Assembly (NCBI RefSeq): GCF_943913045.1
Contig: NZ_CALTVH010000005.1
Span: forward strand, 61,813-125,812
From: an uncultured Ezakiella sp.
Lineage (GTDB): Bacteria; Bacillota; Clostridia; Tissierellales; Peptoniphilaceae
DNA length: 64,000 nucleotides
Direction: 5' to 3'
The notes beneath the pieces are model-generated. The model was not told the origin of the DNA. It was given only the letters and a program-made list of their open reading frames with translations, and ran no database searches. A program made the position numbers and the translations under genes. This document shows, one piece after another, positions 9,542 to 18,796 of this stretch; the first letter of the stretch is position 1, and every line of letters begins with the position of its first letter.

Positions 9542-10822
9542 TTATCCTAAGAACCCCTTATAGTGACGCATTGTCATTTGTGCTTCTAGTTGTTTTACAG
9601 TTTCTAGGGCAACACCTACGACAATGATGATTCCTGTGCCGGTAAATCCGACTTCCAAATTGGAAAAGTGTGCTAATAATAATGGTAATGTTGATAGAAT
9701 TGCAAGGGCAACACCACCAACAAAGGTAATTCTGTTGACTGTTCTTCCTAAATAGTCGCTTGTTGGTTTACCAGGTCTGATACCTGGGATAAATCCACCT
9801 TGAGATTGTATATTTTTTGCATATTCAACTGTGTTGAATTGAATTGCATTGTAGAAATAGGTGAAGAATATAATTAGGATAATGTTGATTACTAAATATA
9901 TCCAAAAACCTACCTTGCCTTCTGTTGTAAGGAAGTTTCTCAAAAATCTAGAGAAACCGCTGTTTCCGCCTGTTAGTAATACTATGGTTCCTGGGATTTG
10001 CATAAAGGTTGATGCAAAGATAACTGGCATAACTGAAGCCATGTTTACTTTGATTGGAATGTGTGTGGCTTGGCCACCGTAAACTCTTCTTCCTACAACT
10101 CTCTTTGCGTATTGAACAGGAACTCTTCTTTCACCTTCTTGAATTAGAACTACGAAAGCAAAGATTGCAACTAGGATTAAAATCCATAGGGCAAATGCGA
10201 TCCATGAAATTTGTCCAATTTGTGCTAGTCTAATTTGCTTCATAAATGTGGCAGGCATTCTACTGATGATACCGATAAAGATGATAAGACTCATGCCGTT
10301 ACCGATACCTTTTTCAGTAATTTGGTCTCCAAGCCATACTAGGAAGCTGGAACCTGCTACTAATGTTATGATGATTAAAAGGTGTTCGATAAATCTATTG
10401 GCTACAATAGCGCCAGAATAGATTCCGTAAACTGATCCTGCTGCTTGAATAAATGCAAGCACAACACCAACGATTCTTGTGATCTTTTGGATTTTCTTTC
10501 TGCCTTCTTCTCCTTCTTTTGAGAGTTGTTCCAATGATGGAATAGCAACTGTCAAAAGTTGGATGATAATGGAGGCTGTAATGTGTGGATAAACGCTGAG
10601 GGCGAATATCGACATATTTGAGAAGCCGCCACCGGCCATAAGGTCTAAAAATCCGAGTAAGCTGTCACTTGCAGCACCAAAGATTTCTTTAATCCTGTTG
10701 ATGTCCATAAATGGTGCTGGGATTTGGTTACCAAATCTAAAAACTAGAAGACAAAGAAGAGTAAAAACCATCCTATCTCTTAGTTCTTTTACTTTCCAGG
10801 CATCTCTCAAGGTCTTAATCAT
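9542..10822 (-). CDS. secY: Preprotein translocase subunit SecY
   Basis: 426 residues with ten hydrophobic segments, including the plug region after IPAPFMD, the GIGNGMSLIIF motif and the EGERRVPVQYAKRVVG cytoplasmic loop that contacts SecA and the ribosome. It is the channel of the Sec export pathway. The start overlaps the rplO stop by one base. Confidence 0.98.
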   Translation of the reverse strand: MIKTLRDAWKVKELRDRMVFTLLCLLVFRFGNQIPAPFMDINRIKEIFGAASDSLLGFLDLMAGGGFSNMSIFALSVYPHITASIIIQLLTVAIPSLEQLSKEGEEGRKKIQKITRIVGVVLAFIQAAGSVYGIYSGAIVANRFIEHLLIIITLVAGSSFLVWLGDQITEKGIGNGMSLIIFIGIISRMPATFMKQIRLAQIGQISWIAFALWILILVAIFAFVVLIQEGERRVPVQYAKRVVGRRVYGGQATHIPIKVNMASVMPVIFASTFMQIPGTIVLLTGGNSGFSRFLRNFLTTEGKVGFWIYLVINIILIIFFTYFYNAIQFNTVEYAKNIQSQGGFIPGIRPGKPTSDYLGRTVNRITFVGGVALAILSTLPLLLAHFSNLEVGFTGTGIIIVVGVALETVKQLEAQMTMRHYKGFLG

Positions 10823-11259
10823 TATAGCACCTCTACTTTGCCGCCAGCTTTTTCAATTTTATTTTTTGCTTCTTGGCTGAATTTTGAAGCAACAACTGTT
10901 AATTTTTTATTGATGTCGCCATTGCCTAGAATTTTGATATTGTTATCTGATCTGTGGATAAGTCCAACTGATACTAGGGCTTCACGATCAACTGTGTCGC
11001 CGTCGTTAAACATTTCTTCTAGGTCACGAACGTTAATAACTTTGTAGCTTACACCCCAAATGTTTGTAAATCCTCTTTTTGGGAGCCTTCTGAATAGTGG
11101 CATTTGTCCACCTTCAAATCCTGGTCTAACGCCACCACCACTTCTGGAGTTTTGTCCTTTGTGACCACGAGTTGAAGTTTTACCCATGCCAGAACCGGTT
11201 CCTCTACCGACTCTTTTTTTGGAAGTTCTTTCCAAACCTTGTAAATTTTCTAATTTCAT
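10822..11259 (-). CDS. rplO: 50S ribosomal protein L15
   Basis: 145 residues with the glycine/basic N-terminal extension (KKRVGRGTGSGMGKTSTRGH) and the FEGGQMPLFRRLPKRGF motif. It is a late-assembly large-subunit protein. Position between rpmD and secY is standard. Confidence 0.98.
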   Translation of the reverse strand: MKLENLQGLERTSKKRVGRGTGSGMGKTSTRGHKGQNSRSGGGVRPGFEGGQMPLFRRLPKRGFTNIWGVSYKVINVRDLEEMFNDGDTVDREALVSVGLIHRSDNNIKILGNGDINKKLTVVASKFSQEAKNKIEKAGGKVEVL

Positions 11260-11270
11260 TATAGAACCTC

Positions 11271-11447
11271 CTAGTCAATAACTTCTACAATGTGTGAAAC
11301 TTTTTTGATCATACCACGAATTTGTGGTGTGTCTGTAGTTTCAACAACATGTCCAATTCTTCTAAGTCCAAGAGCCTTTACAATTTTTCTATGACTTTCA
11401 GGTTTGCCAATAAGACTTCTTGTTTGTTTGTATTTAATATTAGCCAT
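11271..11447 (-). CDS. rpmD: 50S ribosomal protein L30
   Basis: A 58-residue frame that starts MANIKYKQTRSLIGKPESHR and contains LGLRRIGHVVETTDTPQIRG, diagnostic for the short bacterial L30. It fills the gap between rpsE and rplO, with 10-11 bp on either side. Confidence 0.97.
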   Translation of the reverse strand: MANIKYKQTRSLIGKPESHRKIVKALGLRRIGHVVETTDTPQIRGMIKKVSHIVEVID

Positions 11448-11457
11448 GATAAGTCAC

Positions 11458-11961
11458 CTATCCTAAAATTTCTTCAACACTCTTGCCTCTCATTCTGGCA
11501 ACGTCTTCTGGACGTTTTAGACTGAGTAGACCTTGAATTGTCGCATCTACAATGTTTCTTGGATTGTTTGATCCAAGACATTTTGTTCTTATATCTTGAA
11601 TTCCTGCGAGTTCGCAAACAGCACGCACTGCACTACCAGCGATAACACCAGTACCTTCTTTGGCAGGTTTTAGTAAAACTGTACCTGCACCCTTTACACC
11701 GATGATTTCGTGTGGGATTGTGGTGCCTTGGATTGGAACTTGAATCATGTTTTTCTTAGCATCTGCAACAGCTTTTCTGATAGCATCTGGAACTTCAAGA
11801 GCCTTGCCCATGCCAACGCCAACACGTGAATTCTTATCTCCTACTACTACAAGAGCTGCAAAACGGAAGTTCTTACCACCTTTAACTGTCTTTGAGACTC
11901 TGTTTATAGCAACAACTCTTTCTTCTAGATCGAGCTCTTGTGGTTTAATATTATTGGTCAT
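11458..11961 (-). CDS. rpsE: 30S ribosomal protein S5
   Basis: 167 residues. The N-terminal double-stranded-RNA-binding domain (ERVVAINRVSKTVKGGKNFR) is followed by the C-terminal GSAVRAVCELAGIQDIRTKC region. S5 takes part in decoding accuracy and helicase activity at the mRNA entrance. Confidence 0.98.
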   Translation of the reverse strand: MTNNIKPQELDLEERVVAINRVSKTVKGGKNFRFAALVVVGDKNSRVGVGMGKALEVPDAIRKAVADAKKNMIQVPIQGTTIPHEIIGVKGAGTVLLKPAKEGTGVIAGSAVRAVCELAGIQDIRTKCLGSNNPRNIVDATIQGLLSLKRPEDVARMRGKSVEEILG

Positions 11962-11975
11962 ATTTCCCTCCTACT

Positions 11976-12338
11976 TTAGAAGTTTAGGCCAGCTTCTCTA
12001 GCGCCATCTGCAAGTTCCTTAACACGTCCGTGATAGATGTATCCACCTCTATCAAATACAACGTCTTTAATTCCCTTGTCAACAGCACGTTTGCCGATTA
12101 GCTTGCCGACTTCTCTTGCCGCTTCTTTATTTTCTGTTTTATCGAGGCTAAATTCTTTATCTAAGGTTGATGCACTTGCAAGTGTAACCATCTTTACGTC
12201 GTCAATAAGTTGTGCATAGATGTGTTTTGAAGATCTTCTAACACACAATCTTGGACATTCAGCTGTACCGCTAATCTTATTGCGCACTCTTTGGTGTCTT
12301 TTTTGACGTAGTGCATTTTTATCAGCTTTATTAATCAT
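11976..12338 (-). CDS. rplR: 50S ribosomal protein L18
   Basis: 120 residues, with RHQRVRNKISGTAECPRLCV near the start and FDRGGYIYHGRVKELADGAR at the end. It binds 5S rRNA with L5 and L25-type proteins. Length and place are standard. Confidence 0.98.
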   Translation of the reverse strand: MINKADKNALRQKRHQRVRNKISGTAECPRLCVRRSSKHIYAQLIDDVKMVTLASASTLDKEFSLDKTENKEAAREVGKLIGKRAVDKGIKDVVFDRGGYIYHGRVKELADGAREAGLNF

Positions 12339-12347
12339 TTATACCTC

Positions 12348-12884
12348 CTACTTACCGGTCTTACCAACTTTGCGACGAACGTGTTCATCAGCATAGCGGA
12401 TACCTTTTCCTAGATATGGTTCAGGTGGTCTGTATCCACGGATGTGGGCGGCAAATTGACCAACAGCTTGCTTGTCTGCACCTGATACAACGATTGTATC
12501 TTGGGCAGGAACTTCTACTGTAAGTCCTTCTGGAATTTCGAGATCAAGTGGATGTGAAAAACCTAGTGTTAGACCAAGTTTTTTGCCATTCATTTGGGCC
12601 CTGTAACCAGTACCGATGATCTTTAATTCCTTCTTGTAGCCTTCGTGTACACCTACTACCATATTGTTAATTAAACTTCTTGTTAAGCCGTGTAGACTTC
12701 TAACTCTTTTGGTATCATTCGAGCGGATAACTTCGTATCCTCCGTCTACTTTTTCTAGTTTCATCTCAGGAACCATTGTGAGGCTTAGCTCTCCCTTTGG
12801 CCCTTTGACGCTTACGTCTTGGCCATTTACGTTAAATGTAACGCCTTCTGGGATTTCAATTAGTTTTCTACCAATTCTACTCAT
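12348..12884 (-). CDS. rplF: 50S ribosomal protein L6
   Basis: 178 residues with the duplicated L6 fold. It starts MSRIGRKLIEIPEGV and ends with the PEPYLGKGIRYADEHVRRK signature. It lies near the factor-binding site of the large subunit. Confidence 0.98.
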   Translation of the reverse strand: MSRIGRKLIEIPEGVTFNVNGQDVSVKGPKGELSLTMVPEMKLEKVDGGYEVIRSNDTKRVRSLHGLTRSLINNMVVGVHEGYKKELKIIGTGYRAQMNGKKLGLTLGFSHPLDLEIPEGLTVEVPAQDTIVVSGADKQAVGQFAAHIRGYRPPEPYLGKGIRYADEHVRRKVGKTGK

Positions 12885-12894
12885 CTTATCCTCC

Positions 12895-13290
12895 TTACCA
12901 GACGTAGCAAAGTACTTCGCCGCCGACTTTTTGTTTGCGAGCTTCTTTGTCAGTCATAATTCCAGCAGATGTGGAAATGATTGCAATGCCAAGTCCGCCA
13001 AGTACGGTTGGAAGTTCATTTGAATTTACATATATTCTTAAACCCGGTTTTGAAATTCTTCTAATGCCGGTAATAACTCTTTCTTTTTCGTTGATATATT
13101 TTAGGCTAATGCGAATTGTGCCTTGCACATTTTCCTCAATAACTTCGTAGTCAGCAATGTAGCCTTCTTCTTTGAGAATTTCCGCAATAGCAAGCTTGAT
13201 TTTGCTAGCAGGAATGTCCACAGTCGCATGTCTTTGGTGGTTTGCATTCCTGATTCTAGTTAGCATATCTGCAATAGGATCTGTTAACAT
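12895..13290 (-). CDS. rpsH: 30S ribosomal protein S8
   Basis: 131 residues. It starts MLTDPIADMLTRIRNANHQR and ends with GGEVLCYVW. It is a primary 16S rRNA binder and, in other bacteria, the translational repressor of the spc operon. No copy of its target is obvious here. Confidence 0.98.
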   Translation of the reverse strand: MLTDPIADMLTRIRNANHQRHATVDIPASKIKLAIAEILKEEGYIADYEVIEENVQGTIRISLKYINEKERVITGIRRISKPGLRIYVNSNELPTVLGGLGIAIISTSAGIMTDKEARKQKVGGEVLCYVW

Positions 13291-13303
13291 CTTTCTTCCT
13301 CCT

Positions 13304-13489
13304 TTACCAACTTGCTTTCTTTACTCCAGGAATTTCGCCCTTATAAGCGAGTTCTCTAAAGCAAATACGACAAATTCCGTACTTTCTCAAATAGCCGTGT
13401 GGTCTTCCGCAAATCTTGCAGCGATTATATGCTCTGGTTGAGAATTTTGGTTCTCTTTTTTGACTTGCAATTTTTGATTTCTTTGCCAT
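13304..13489 (-). CDS. rpsN: 30S ribosomal protein S14, zinc type
   Basis: 61 residues with two CxxC pairs (CKIC at residues 24-27 and CRIC at 40-43). This is the short zinc-binding S14 of Gram-positive operons, as opposed to the zinc-free paralogue used under zinc starvation. Confidence 0.97.
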   Translation of the reverse strand: MAKKSKIASQKREPKFSTRAYNRCKICGRPHGYLRKYGICRICFRELAYKGEIPGVKKASW

Positions 13490-13498
13490 TGTTCCTCC

Positions 13499-14041
13499 TT
13501 ACTTTTTAAAAGGCATCCCTAAGAGCTCTAAGAGTGAGTAAGCTTCTTCGTCGGTATTTGCAGTTGTGATAATTGCAATATCCATACCGTGAATATCGTT
13601 TACTTCATCGTAAATGATTTCAGGGAAAATTAATTGCTCTTTAATACCGATAGCATAATTTCCTCTTCCATCAAAACTCTTTGAGCTAACGCCCTTAAAG
13701 TCTCTAACGCGTGGGAGTGAGATGTTCATAAACTTATCTAAGAAGTAGTACATCTTGTCGCCACGAAGAGTAACTTTAGCACCAATCTTCATGCCTTCAC
13801 GTAACTTAAAGTTAGCGATTGATTTTCTAGCATGAGTTACAACCGGAGCTTGACCGGAAATAAGTGCAAGTTCTCTAACTACATCATCTAACATCTTTGG
13901 ATTGTCCTTAGCCTTGCCAAGACCAACGTTTAAAACTACCTTTTCTAATTTTGGTACTTGATTTACGTTTTCATAGCCATGTTTCTTAACAAGTTCAGGC
14001 ACAACCTCAGTTTTATATTTTTCTAATAATCTTGGAGCCAT
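13499..14041 (-). CDS. rplE: 50S ribosomal protein L5
   Basis: 180 residues, including KVVLNVGLGKAKDNPK and the LPRVRDFKGVSSKSFDGRGN loop that contacts 5S rRNA and the P-site tRNA. It has a typical length for the family. Confidence 0.98.
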   Translation of the reverse strand: MAPRLLEKYKTEVVPELVKKHGYENVNQVPKLEKVVLNVGLGKAKDNPKMLDDVVRELALISGQAPVVTHARKSIANFKLREGMKIGAKVTLRGDKMYYFLDKFMNISLPRVRDFKGVSSKSFDGRGNYAIGIKEQLIFPEIIYDEVNDIHGMDIAIITTANTDEEAYSLLELLGMPFKK

Positions 14042-14052
14042 ATTGTTCCCCC

Positions 14053-14364
14053 TTAGTCAATAACTTCCCCGTCGGACTTTCTAAATCTTACTTTAGTGCC
14101 GTCGTCTAGGAATTTGTACCCAAGTCTTGTACGTTTCTTGTTCACTTGATCATAGTACATAACATTACTTACATCAATCTTACCTTCTCTTTTTAATAAT
14201 CCACCTGGTTTTGTTGGTCCCATTGGCTTTTGGTGTTTAACTTGAATATTAACACCTTCAACAATTACCTTATTTTCTCTTGGAAAAGTGCGTAATACCT
14301 TACCAGTCTTACCCTTGTCTTTTCCGGCAATTACTATAACTGTGTCTTCTTTTTTAATTCTCAT
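14053..14364 (-). CDS. rplX: 50S ribosomal protein L24
   Basis: 103 residues from the ATG at 14364, which has an AAGGAG site. An upstream in-frame start at 14394 would run into rplN and adds a non-conserved MLLRFYKECF. The protein carries the KOW motif (KEDTVIVIAGKDKGKTGKVL) and is an assembly initiator of the large subunit. Confidence 0.95.
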   Translation of the reverse strand: MRIKKEDTVIVIAGKDKGKTGKVLRTFPRENKVIVEGVNIQVKHQKPMGPTKPGGLLKREGKIDVSNVMYYDQVNKKRTRLGYKFLDDGTKVRFRKSDGEVID

Positions 14365-14374
14365 AAAGCACTCC

Positions 14375-14743
14375 TTATAAAACCTCAGGAGCAAGACTTA
14401 CGATCTTCATATAACCGCCAGCTCTTAACTCTCTGGTAACAGGTCCGAATATACGGGTTCCAACCGGATTTTTATCATCTTTTATAATAACGCATGCATT
14501 GTCGTCAAAGGAGATATATGAGCCATCTGGGCGTGATAGTGGATAAGTTGTCCTAACTATAACAGCCTTTTGAACGTCTCCTTTTTTAACAACTCCGCCG
14601 GGTGTTGCGCTTTTAACAGCAACGACTACTATGTCCCCAACCTTAGCGATTCTCTTCTTTGAACCACCAAGAACTTTGATAACGAGGACTTCTTTTGCCC
14701 CTGAGTTGTCAGCAACTCTCATGCGGCTTTCTTGTTGTATCAT
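14375..14743 (-). CDS. rplN: 50S ribosomal protein L14
   Basis: 122 residues with the signature MIQQESRMRVADNSGAKEVL and a C-terminal GPVTRELRAGGYMKIVSLAP. It contacts the 30S subunit (bridge B8) and is the binding site of RsfS-type silencing factor. Confidence 0.98.
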   Translation of the reverse strand: MIQQESRMRVADNSGAKEVLVIKVLGGSKKRIAKVGDIVVVAVKSATPGGVVKKGDVQKAVIVRTTYPLSRPDGSYISFDDNACVIIKDDKNPVGTRIFGPVTRELRAGGYMKIVSLAPEVL

Positions 14744-14755
14744 ATAATCCTCCTT

Positions 14756-15013
14756 TTACTTAGCACGCTCGATAATTTCAACGAGTCTCCATCTTTTGTC
14801 ACGGCTTAGAGGTCTTGTTTCAGTAATCTTAACCTTATCTCCAATTTTAGCTTCGTTGTTTTCATCATGTGCCTTAAAAACTGTTGTACGATTAATTCTC
14901 TTCTTGTATACAGGGTGGGCTACCTTTGTTTCAATCTTAACGGAAATAGTCTTGTCCATTTTATCGCTTGTAACGATGCCAACTCTTGACTTTCTTAAAT
15001 TTCTTTCCATCAT
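14756..15013 (-). CDS. rpsQ: 30S ribosomal protein S17
   Basis: 85 residues of OB fold (KSRVGIVTSDKMDKTISVKI ... RPLSRDKRWRLVEII). The ATG at 15013 overlaps the rpmC stop by one base. A second ATG follows immediately and cannot be excluded as the start. Confidence 0.97.
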   Translation of the reverse strand: MMERNLRKSRVGIVTSDKMDKTISVKIETKVAHPVYKKRINRTTVFKAHDENNEAKIGDKVKITETRPLSRDKRWRLVEIIERAK

Positions 15014-15219
15014 TATGCCTCCTTCCTGATACCTAGAGCTCTTTCTTGCTCAATGGTCTTAACCTTTGCAATTTCTCTTCTAACTGTTCTTATTCTTAAA
15101 GGATTATCTAAACTACCAGTGGCTGCTTGGAAGCGAAGGTTAAAAAGTTCTGCTTTAAGATCTTTTTGTCTTGCTACAAGTTCTGCATCTGATAGTTGGC
15201 GTATTTCTTTAATTTTCAT
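15013..15219 (-). CDS. rpmC: 50S ribosomal protein L29
   Basis: 68 residues from the ATG at 15219 (MKIKEIRQLSDAELVARQKD). The frame is open further upstream, but those residues lie inside rplP and are not L29-like. The gene overlaps rplP by 11 bp, which suggests coupling. L29 sits at the tunnel exit with L23. Confidence 0.95.
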   Translation of the reverse strand: MKIKEIRQLSDAELVARQKDLKAELFNLRFQAATGSLDNPLRIRTVRREIAKVKTIEQERALGIRKEA

Positions 15220-15652
15220 TACCAACACCTGCCTTTGGTTCAAAATTATCTCTGCTGATAAATCTTGTCTTAATTGGTAGCTTGTGAGCAGCAAGTCTCA
15301 TAGCTTCTCTTGCGTCTTCTTCACTTACTCCACCCATTTCAAACATAACTCTACCTGGTTTAACTACAGCTACCCAGTACTCTGGAGCACCTTTACCTGA
15401 ACCCATACGAGTTTCAGCAGGTTTTTGTGATACAGGTTTGTCTGGGAAAATCTTAATCCAGATACTACCGCCACGTTTAACTGATCTAGTCATAGCACGA
15501 CGTGCGGCTTCTATTTGATTGGAGGTAATCCATGCTGGCTCTAATGCTTGGAGGGCATATTCACCATAAGTAATGGTGTTACCTCTTTGAGCACTACCTT
15601 TCATTCTGCCACGGTGGACTCTTCTTCTTTTTACTCTTTTAGGCATCAACAT
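15209..15652 (-). CDS. rplP: 50S ribosomal protein L16
   Basis: 147 residues starting MLMPKRVKRRRVHRGRMKGS, the usual Firmicutes L16 start; an AGGAGG site 8 bp upstream supports it over the second ATG. It organises the A-site region of 23S rRNA. Confidence 0.97.
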   Translation of the reverse strand: MLMPKRVKRRRVHRGRMKGSAQRGNTITYGEYALQALEPAWITSNQIEAARRAMTRSVKRGGSIWIKIFPDKPVSQKPAETRMGSGKGAPEYWVAVVKPGRVMFEMGGVSEEDAREAMRLAAHKLPIKTRFISRDNFEPKAGVGNEN

Positions 15653-15668
15653 AATTATTTCCTCCTAC

Positions 15669-16388
15669 TTACTTAGATTGTCCGGATTGTCCCTTGACAA
15701 ATCTCTTTCTTCTTCTTCTCTTTCTATCATCGCGTGGAGGTTCAATTTCTGGTAATACGCCGTTTAGAACTTCACCTTTGTAGATCCAAACTTTAACACC
15801 AATCTTACCATAAGTAGTATTGGCTTCTGCAAAACCATAATCGATATCAGCTCTTAGGGTTTGTAGAGGAATTGTTCCTTCACTATAACCTTCAGCTCTT
15901 GCGATATCTGCTCCTCCTAGACGTCCTGAAACTTGGGTTTTAATACCAAGTGCACCCGCTCTCATTGATCTTTGGATTGCTGATTTCATAGCACGACGGA
16001 ATGCGATACGTCTTTCTAGCGCACCTGCAATGTTTTCTGCAACTAATTGTGCATCAACATCAGGATTCTTTATTTCTTCAACGTTTACTACAACGTCCTT
16101 ACCTGTCATCTTGCCTAATTTAGCGCGTAGGGCTTCAACACCTTCGCCGCCTCTACCGATAACTACACCTGGTTTTTGTGTGTAGATTGAAACCTTAACT
16201 TTACCGGCTGCACGTTCGATGTTAACCTTTGAAATTCCAGCTTGATATAATTCTTTTTTAATGAAATTTCTGATCTCGTAGTCTTCTACCAAAAAATCAG
16301 AAAAGTCTTTTTTGTTAGCAAACCATGTGGAATCCCAGTCTTTAATAACGCCAACTCTTAAGCCATGTGGATTTACTTTTTGACCCAT
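15669..16388 (-). CDS. rpsC: 30S ribosomal protein S3
   Basis: 239 residues. It starts MGQKVNPHGLRVGVIKDWDS, has a KH domain with KPGVVIGRGGEGVEALRAKL, and a C-terminal domain ending in a basic RDDRKRRRRKRF tail. It forms part of the mRNA entry channel. Confidence 0.98.
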   Translation of the reverse strand: MGQKVNPHGLRVGVIKDWDSTWFANKKDFSDFLVEDYEIRNFIKKELYQAGISKVNIERAAGKVKVSIYTQKPGVVIGRGGEGVEALRAKLGKMTGKDVVVNVEEIKNPDVDAQLVAENIAGALERRIAFRRAMKSAIQRSMRAGALGIKTQVSGRLGGADIARAEGYSEGTIPLQTLRADIDYGFAEANTTYGKIGVKVWIYKGEVLNGVLPEIEPPRDDRKRRRRKRFVKGQSGQSK

Positions 16389-16398
16389 AACACTCTCC

Positions 16399-16731
16399 TT
16401 ATCTTTCTTCGACTACTACGCCGATGTGACTAGTACGTTTTAAAATTGGATATGCCATACCCTTAGCCTTTGGACGATATCTCTTCATTCTTGGACCGTC
16501 ATTTGCATAAGCGTCTTTAACATATAATTTTGATCTGTCAGCATTGTTGTTATGTTCAGCATTAGCCACTGCGGATTTTAAAACATCCGATAGTATGCGT
16601 GCACCTTTTTTAGGTGTAAACATTAGGAAAGCTAACGCGTCATCAACTTGCTTGCCTCTGATTTCGTCACAAATAAAGTGAACTTTTCTTGGGGCAATTC
16701 TAACATATTTTGCAATTGCTCTTGTTTCCAT
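16399..16731 (-). CDS. rplV: 50S ribosomal protein L22
   Basis: 110 residues with the signature IAPRKVHFICDEIRGKQVDD and a tunnel-wall beta-hairpin (GPRMKRYRPKAKGMAYPI). This loop is where macrolide-resistance changes occur in other species; nothing unusual is visible here. Confidence 0.98.
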   Translation of the reverse strand: METRAIAKYVRIAPRKVHFICDEIRGKQVDDALAFLMFTPKKGARILSDVLKSAVANAEHNNNADRSKLYVKDAYANDGPRMKRYRPKAKGMAYPILKRTSHIGVVVEER

Positions 16732-16740
16732 AACTTCCCC

Positions 16741-17022
16741 CTACCTACTTACTGCTTTAGCGTCTTTTCCGCCATGACCCTTAAAGGTTCTTGTCAAAAC
16801 AAATTCGCCAAGTTTGTGGCCAACCATATCTTCTGTAATATATACAGGAACGTGTTTTCTGCCGTCATGAACAGCAATTGTATGGCCTACAAATTCAGGG
16901 AATATAGTTGATCTTCTAGACCATGTTTTAATAACTTTTTTCTCATTAGCTTCGTTTAATGCTTCAATCTTTTTCATCAGATGATCATCTACGAAAGGCC
17001 CTTTTTTAATTGATCTACTCAA
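16741..17022 (-). CDS. rpsS: 30S ribosomal protein S19
   Basis: 93 residues starting MSRSIKKGPFVDDHLMKKIE and containing IAVHDGRKHVPVYITEDMVG. It pairs with S13 in the small-subunit head. Confidence 0.98.
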   Translation of the reverse strand: MSRSIKKGPFVDDHLMKKIEALNEANEKKVIKTWSRRSTIFPEFVGHTIAVHDGRKHVPVYITEDMVGHKLGEFVLTRTFKGHGGKDAKAVSR

Positions 17023-17033
17023 ATTATTCCTCC

Positions 17034-17864
17034 TTACTTGGTTCTTCTTCTAATAATTAAATCATTAGACTTGTTATTCTTCTTACGTGTCTTAACTCCG
17101 CGGCTCTTCTTGCCCCATGGAGTCATTGGTGATGGACGACCAACTGGTGCTCTACCTTCACCACCACCGTGAGGGTGGTCAACAGGGTTCATAGCTGAAC
17201 CTCTTACGTGTGGACGTTTGCCCAAGTAACGGCTTCTACCAGCCTTACCAATTGTGATAAGTTCGTGAGTTGAGTTGCCAACTTCACCAATTGTAGCCTT
17301 ACATTCAAGTAAAACCATTCTCATTTCGCCTGAAGGTAATCTGAGGATAGCGTACTTGCCTTCCTTACCCATAAGCTGAGCTGAGATACCTGCTGAACGA
17401 GCAAGTTGTCCGCCCTTGCCAGGTTTTAACTCTACGTTGTGAACAACTGTACCAACTGGGATGTCTTTTAATTTAAGAGCATTACCAACCTTGATATCAG
17501 CATCTTCACCTGAAACGATAACATCGCCAACCTTTAATCCATCTGGATGAAGAATGTATCTCTTTTCACCATCACGATAGAAAATAAGAGCAATGTTTGC
17601 ACTTCTATTTGGATCGTATTCGATAGCGTTTACTACGCCTTCGATACCATCTTTATCTCTCTTAAAATCGATGATTCTATATTTCTTTTTAGCCCCGCCA
17701 CCTCTGTGACGCATTGTAATCATACCTCTTGAGTTTCTTCCAGAATGTTTTGGAAGACTTACAAGCAAGCTCTTTTCAGGACTTGTCTTTGTAATTTCCT
17801 CAAAAGTTGAAACTGTCATGTGACGTCTACCAGGGGTTACTGGCTTAAATCCTTTAATCGCCAT
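17034..17864 (-). CDS. rplB: 50S ribosomal protein L2
   Basis: 276 residues, including GRNSRGMITMRHRGGGAKKK and the peptidyl-transferase-proximal AMNPVDHPHGGGEGRAPVG motif with the conserved histidine. Normal length. Confidence 0.98.
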   Translation of the reverse strand: MAIKGFKPVTPGRRHMTVSTFEEITKTSPEKSLLVSLPKHSGRNSRGMITMRHRGGGAKKKYRIIDFKRDKDGIEGVVNAIEYDPNRSANIALIFYRDGEKRYILHPDGLKVGDVIVSGEDADIKVGNALKLKDIPVGTVVHNVELKPGKGGQLARSAGISAQLMGKEGKYAILRLPSGEMRMVLLECKATIGEVGNSTHELITIGKAGRSRYLGKRPHVRGSAMNPVDHPHGGGEGRAPVGRPSPMTPWGKKSRGVKTRKKNNKSNDLIIRRRTK

Positions 17865-17874
17865 CTTTAGCCTC

Positions 17875-18165
17875 CTATTCTAGACCTTCGAAGAACTCAA
17901 TTTGCTTTGAACCTTCTTTAAGCTTAACAATAGCTTTCTTCCAGTCAGATGTTCTACCTTCGATCATGCCTTGACGTTTCTTTTTGCCAGGCATCTTAAC
18001 AATATTGACCTTTTCAACTTCAACGTCGAAAATTTCTTCAACAGCCTTTTTAACTTCGGTCTTGTTTGACTTTCTATTAACCTTAAAAGTGTATTTTCTT
18101 TCAGCCATATCATCCATAGATTTTTCTGTGACGATAGGACGGATAATTATATCGTAAGCATTCAT
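17875..18165 (-). CDS. rplW: 50S ribosomal protein L23
   Basis: 96 residues (IIIRPIVTEKSMDDMAERKY ... VNIVKMPGKKKRQGM). It is the tunnel-exit docking site for trigger factor and SRP. The start overlaps the rplD stop by one base. Confidence 0.98.
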   Translation of the reverse strand: MNAYDIIIRPIVTEKSMDDMAERKYTFKVNRKSNKTEVKKAVEEIFDVEVEKVNIVKMPGKKKRQGMIEGRTSDWKKAIVKLKEGSKQIEFFEGLE

Positions 18166-18785
18166 TATATAAATACCTCCTCAATCCTTGCTAAAGCAGC
18201 TTCACTTACAACAAGTGTATCGTGCTTTACAATGTCATATACATTGATAAGATCTGCAAAAGTTACTGCTGTCTTTTGTAAGTTTCTAGCTGAAATGTAA
18301 ACATTCTTGTCAACCTTTTCAGTTACAATAAGTGGCTTAACTGCACCAACATTTGAAATGAAGTTAACCATATCCTTGGTCTTTGGAGCGTCAAAAGTAA
18401 TATTATCAACAACTACCAACTTGCCTTCTTCAAATTTGCTTGTTAAAGCTGATCTTAAAGCAGCTTGTTTAGTTGATCTAGGAAGCTTGTAGGAGTAATC
18501 TCTTGGCTTTGGTGCAAATACAACACCGCCACCCTTCCATTGAGGTGATCTGATAGAACCTTGTCTAGCACGACCAGTTCCCTTTTGTCTCCATGGCTTT
18601 CTTCCGCCGCCTCTAACCTCTGCACGTGTTTTTGCGCTTTGTGTACCTTGACGTTTATTTGCTAATTGATTAACAACAGCTTGGTGAACAGAGGCTTCGC
18701 TAATCGTTGCTGCAAAAAGTTCTTCCGGAAGATCGATTTCTTTAATTTCTTCACCCTTCATATTTAAAACTTTAATCTTAGGCAT
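18165..18785 (-). CDS. rplD: 50S ribosomal protein L4
   Basis: 206 residues with the tunnel loop GGGRKPWRQKGTGRARQGS. In other bacteria L4 represses its own S10 operon through the mRNA leader. The structured leader at 19786-19976 would be the obvious target here, but that is inference. Confidence 0.98.
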   Translation of the reverse strand: MPKIKVLNMKGEEIKEIDLPEELFAATISEASVHQAVVNQLANKRQGTQSAKTRAEVRGGGRKPWRQKGTGRARQGSIRSPQWKGGGVVFAPKPRDYSYKLPRSTKQAALRSALTSKFEEGKLVVVDNITFDAPKTKDMVNFISNVGAVKPLIVTEKVDKNVYISARNLQKTAVTFADLINVYDIVKHDTLVVSEAALARIEEVFI

Positions 18786-18796
18786 CTCGTCCTCCT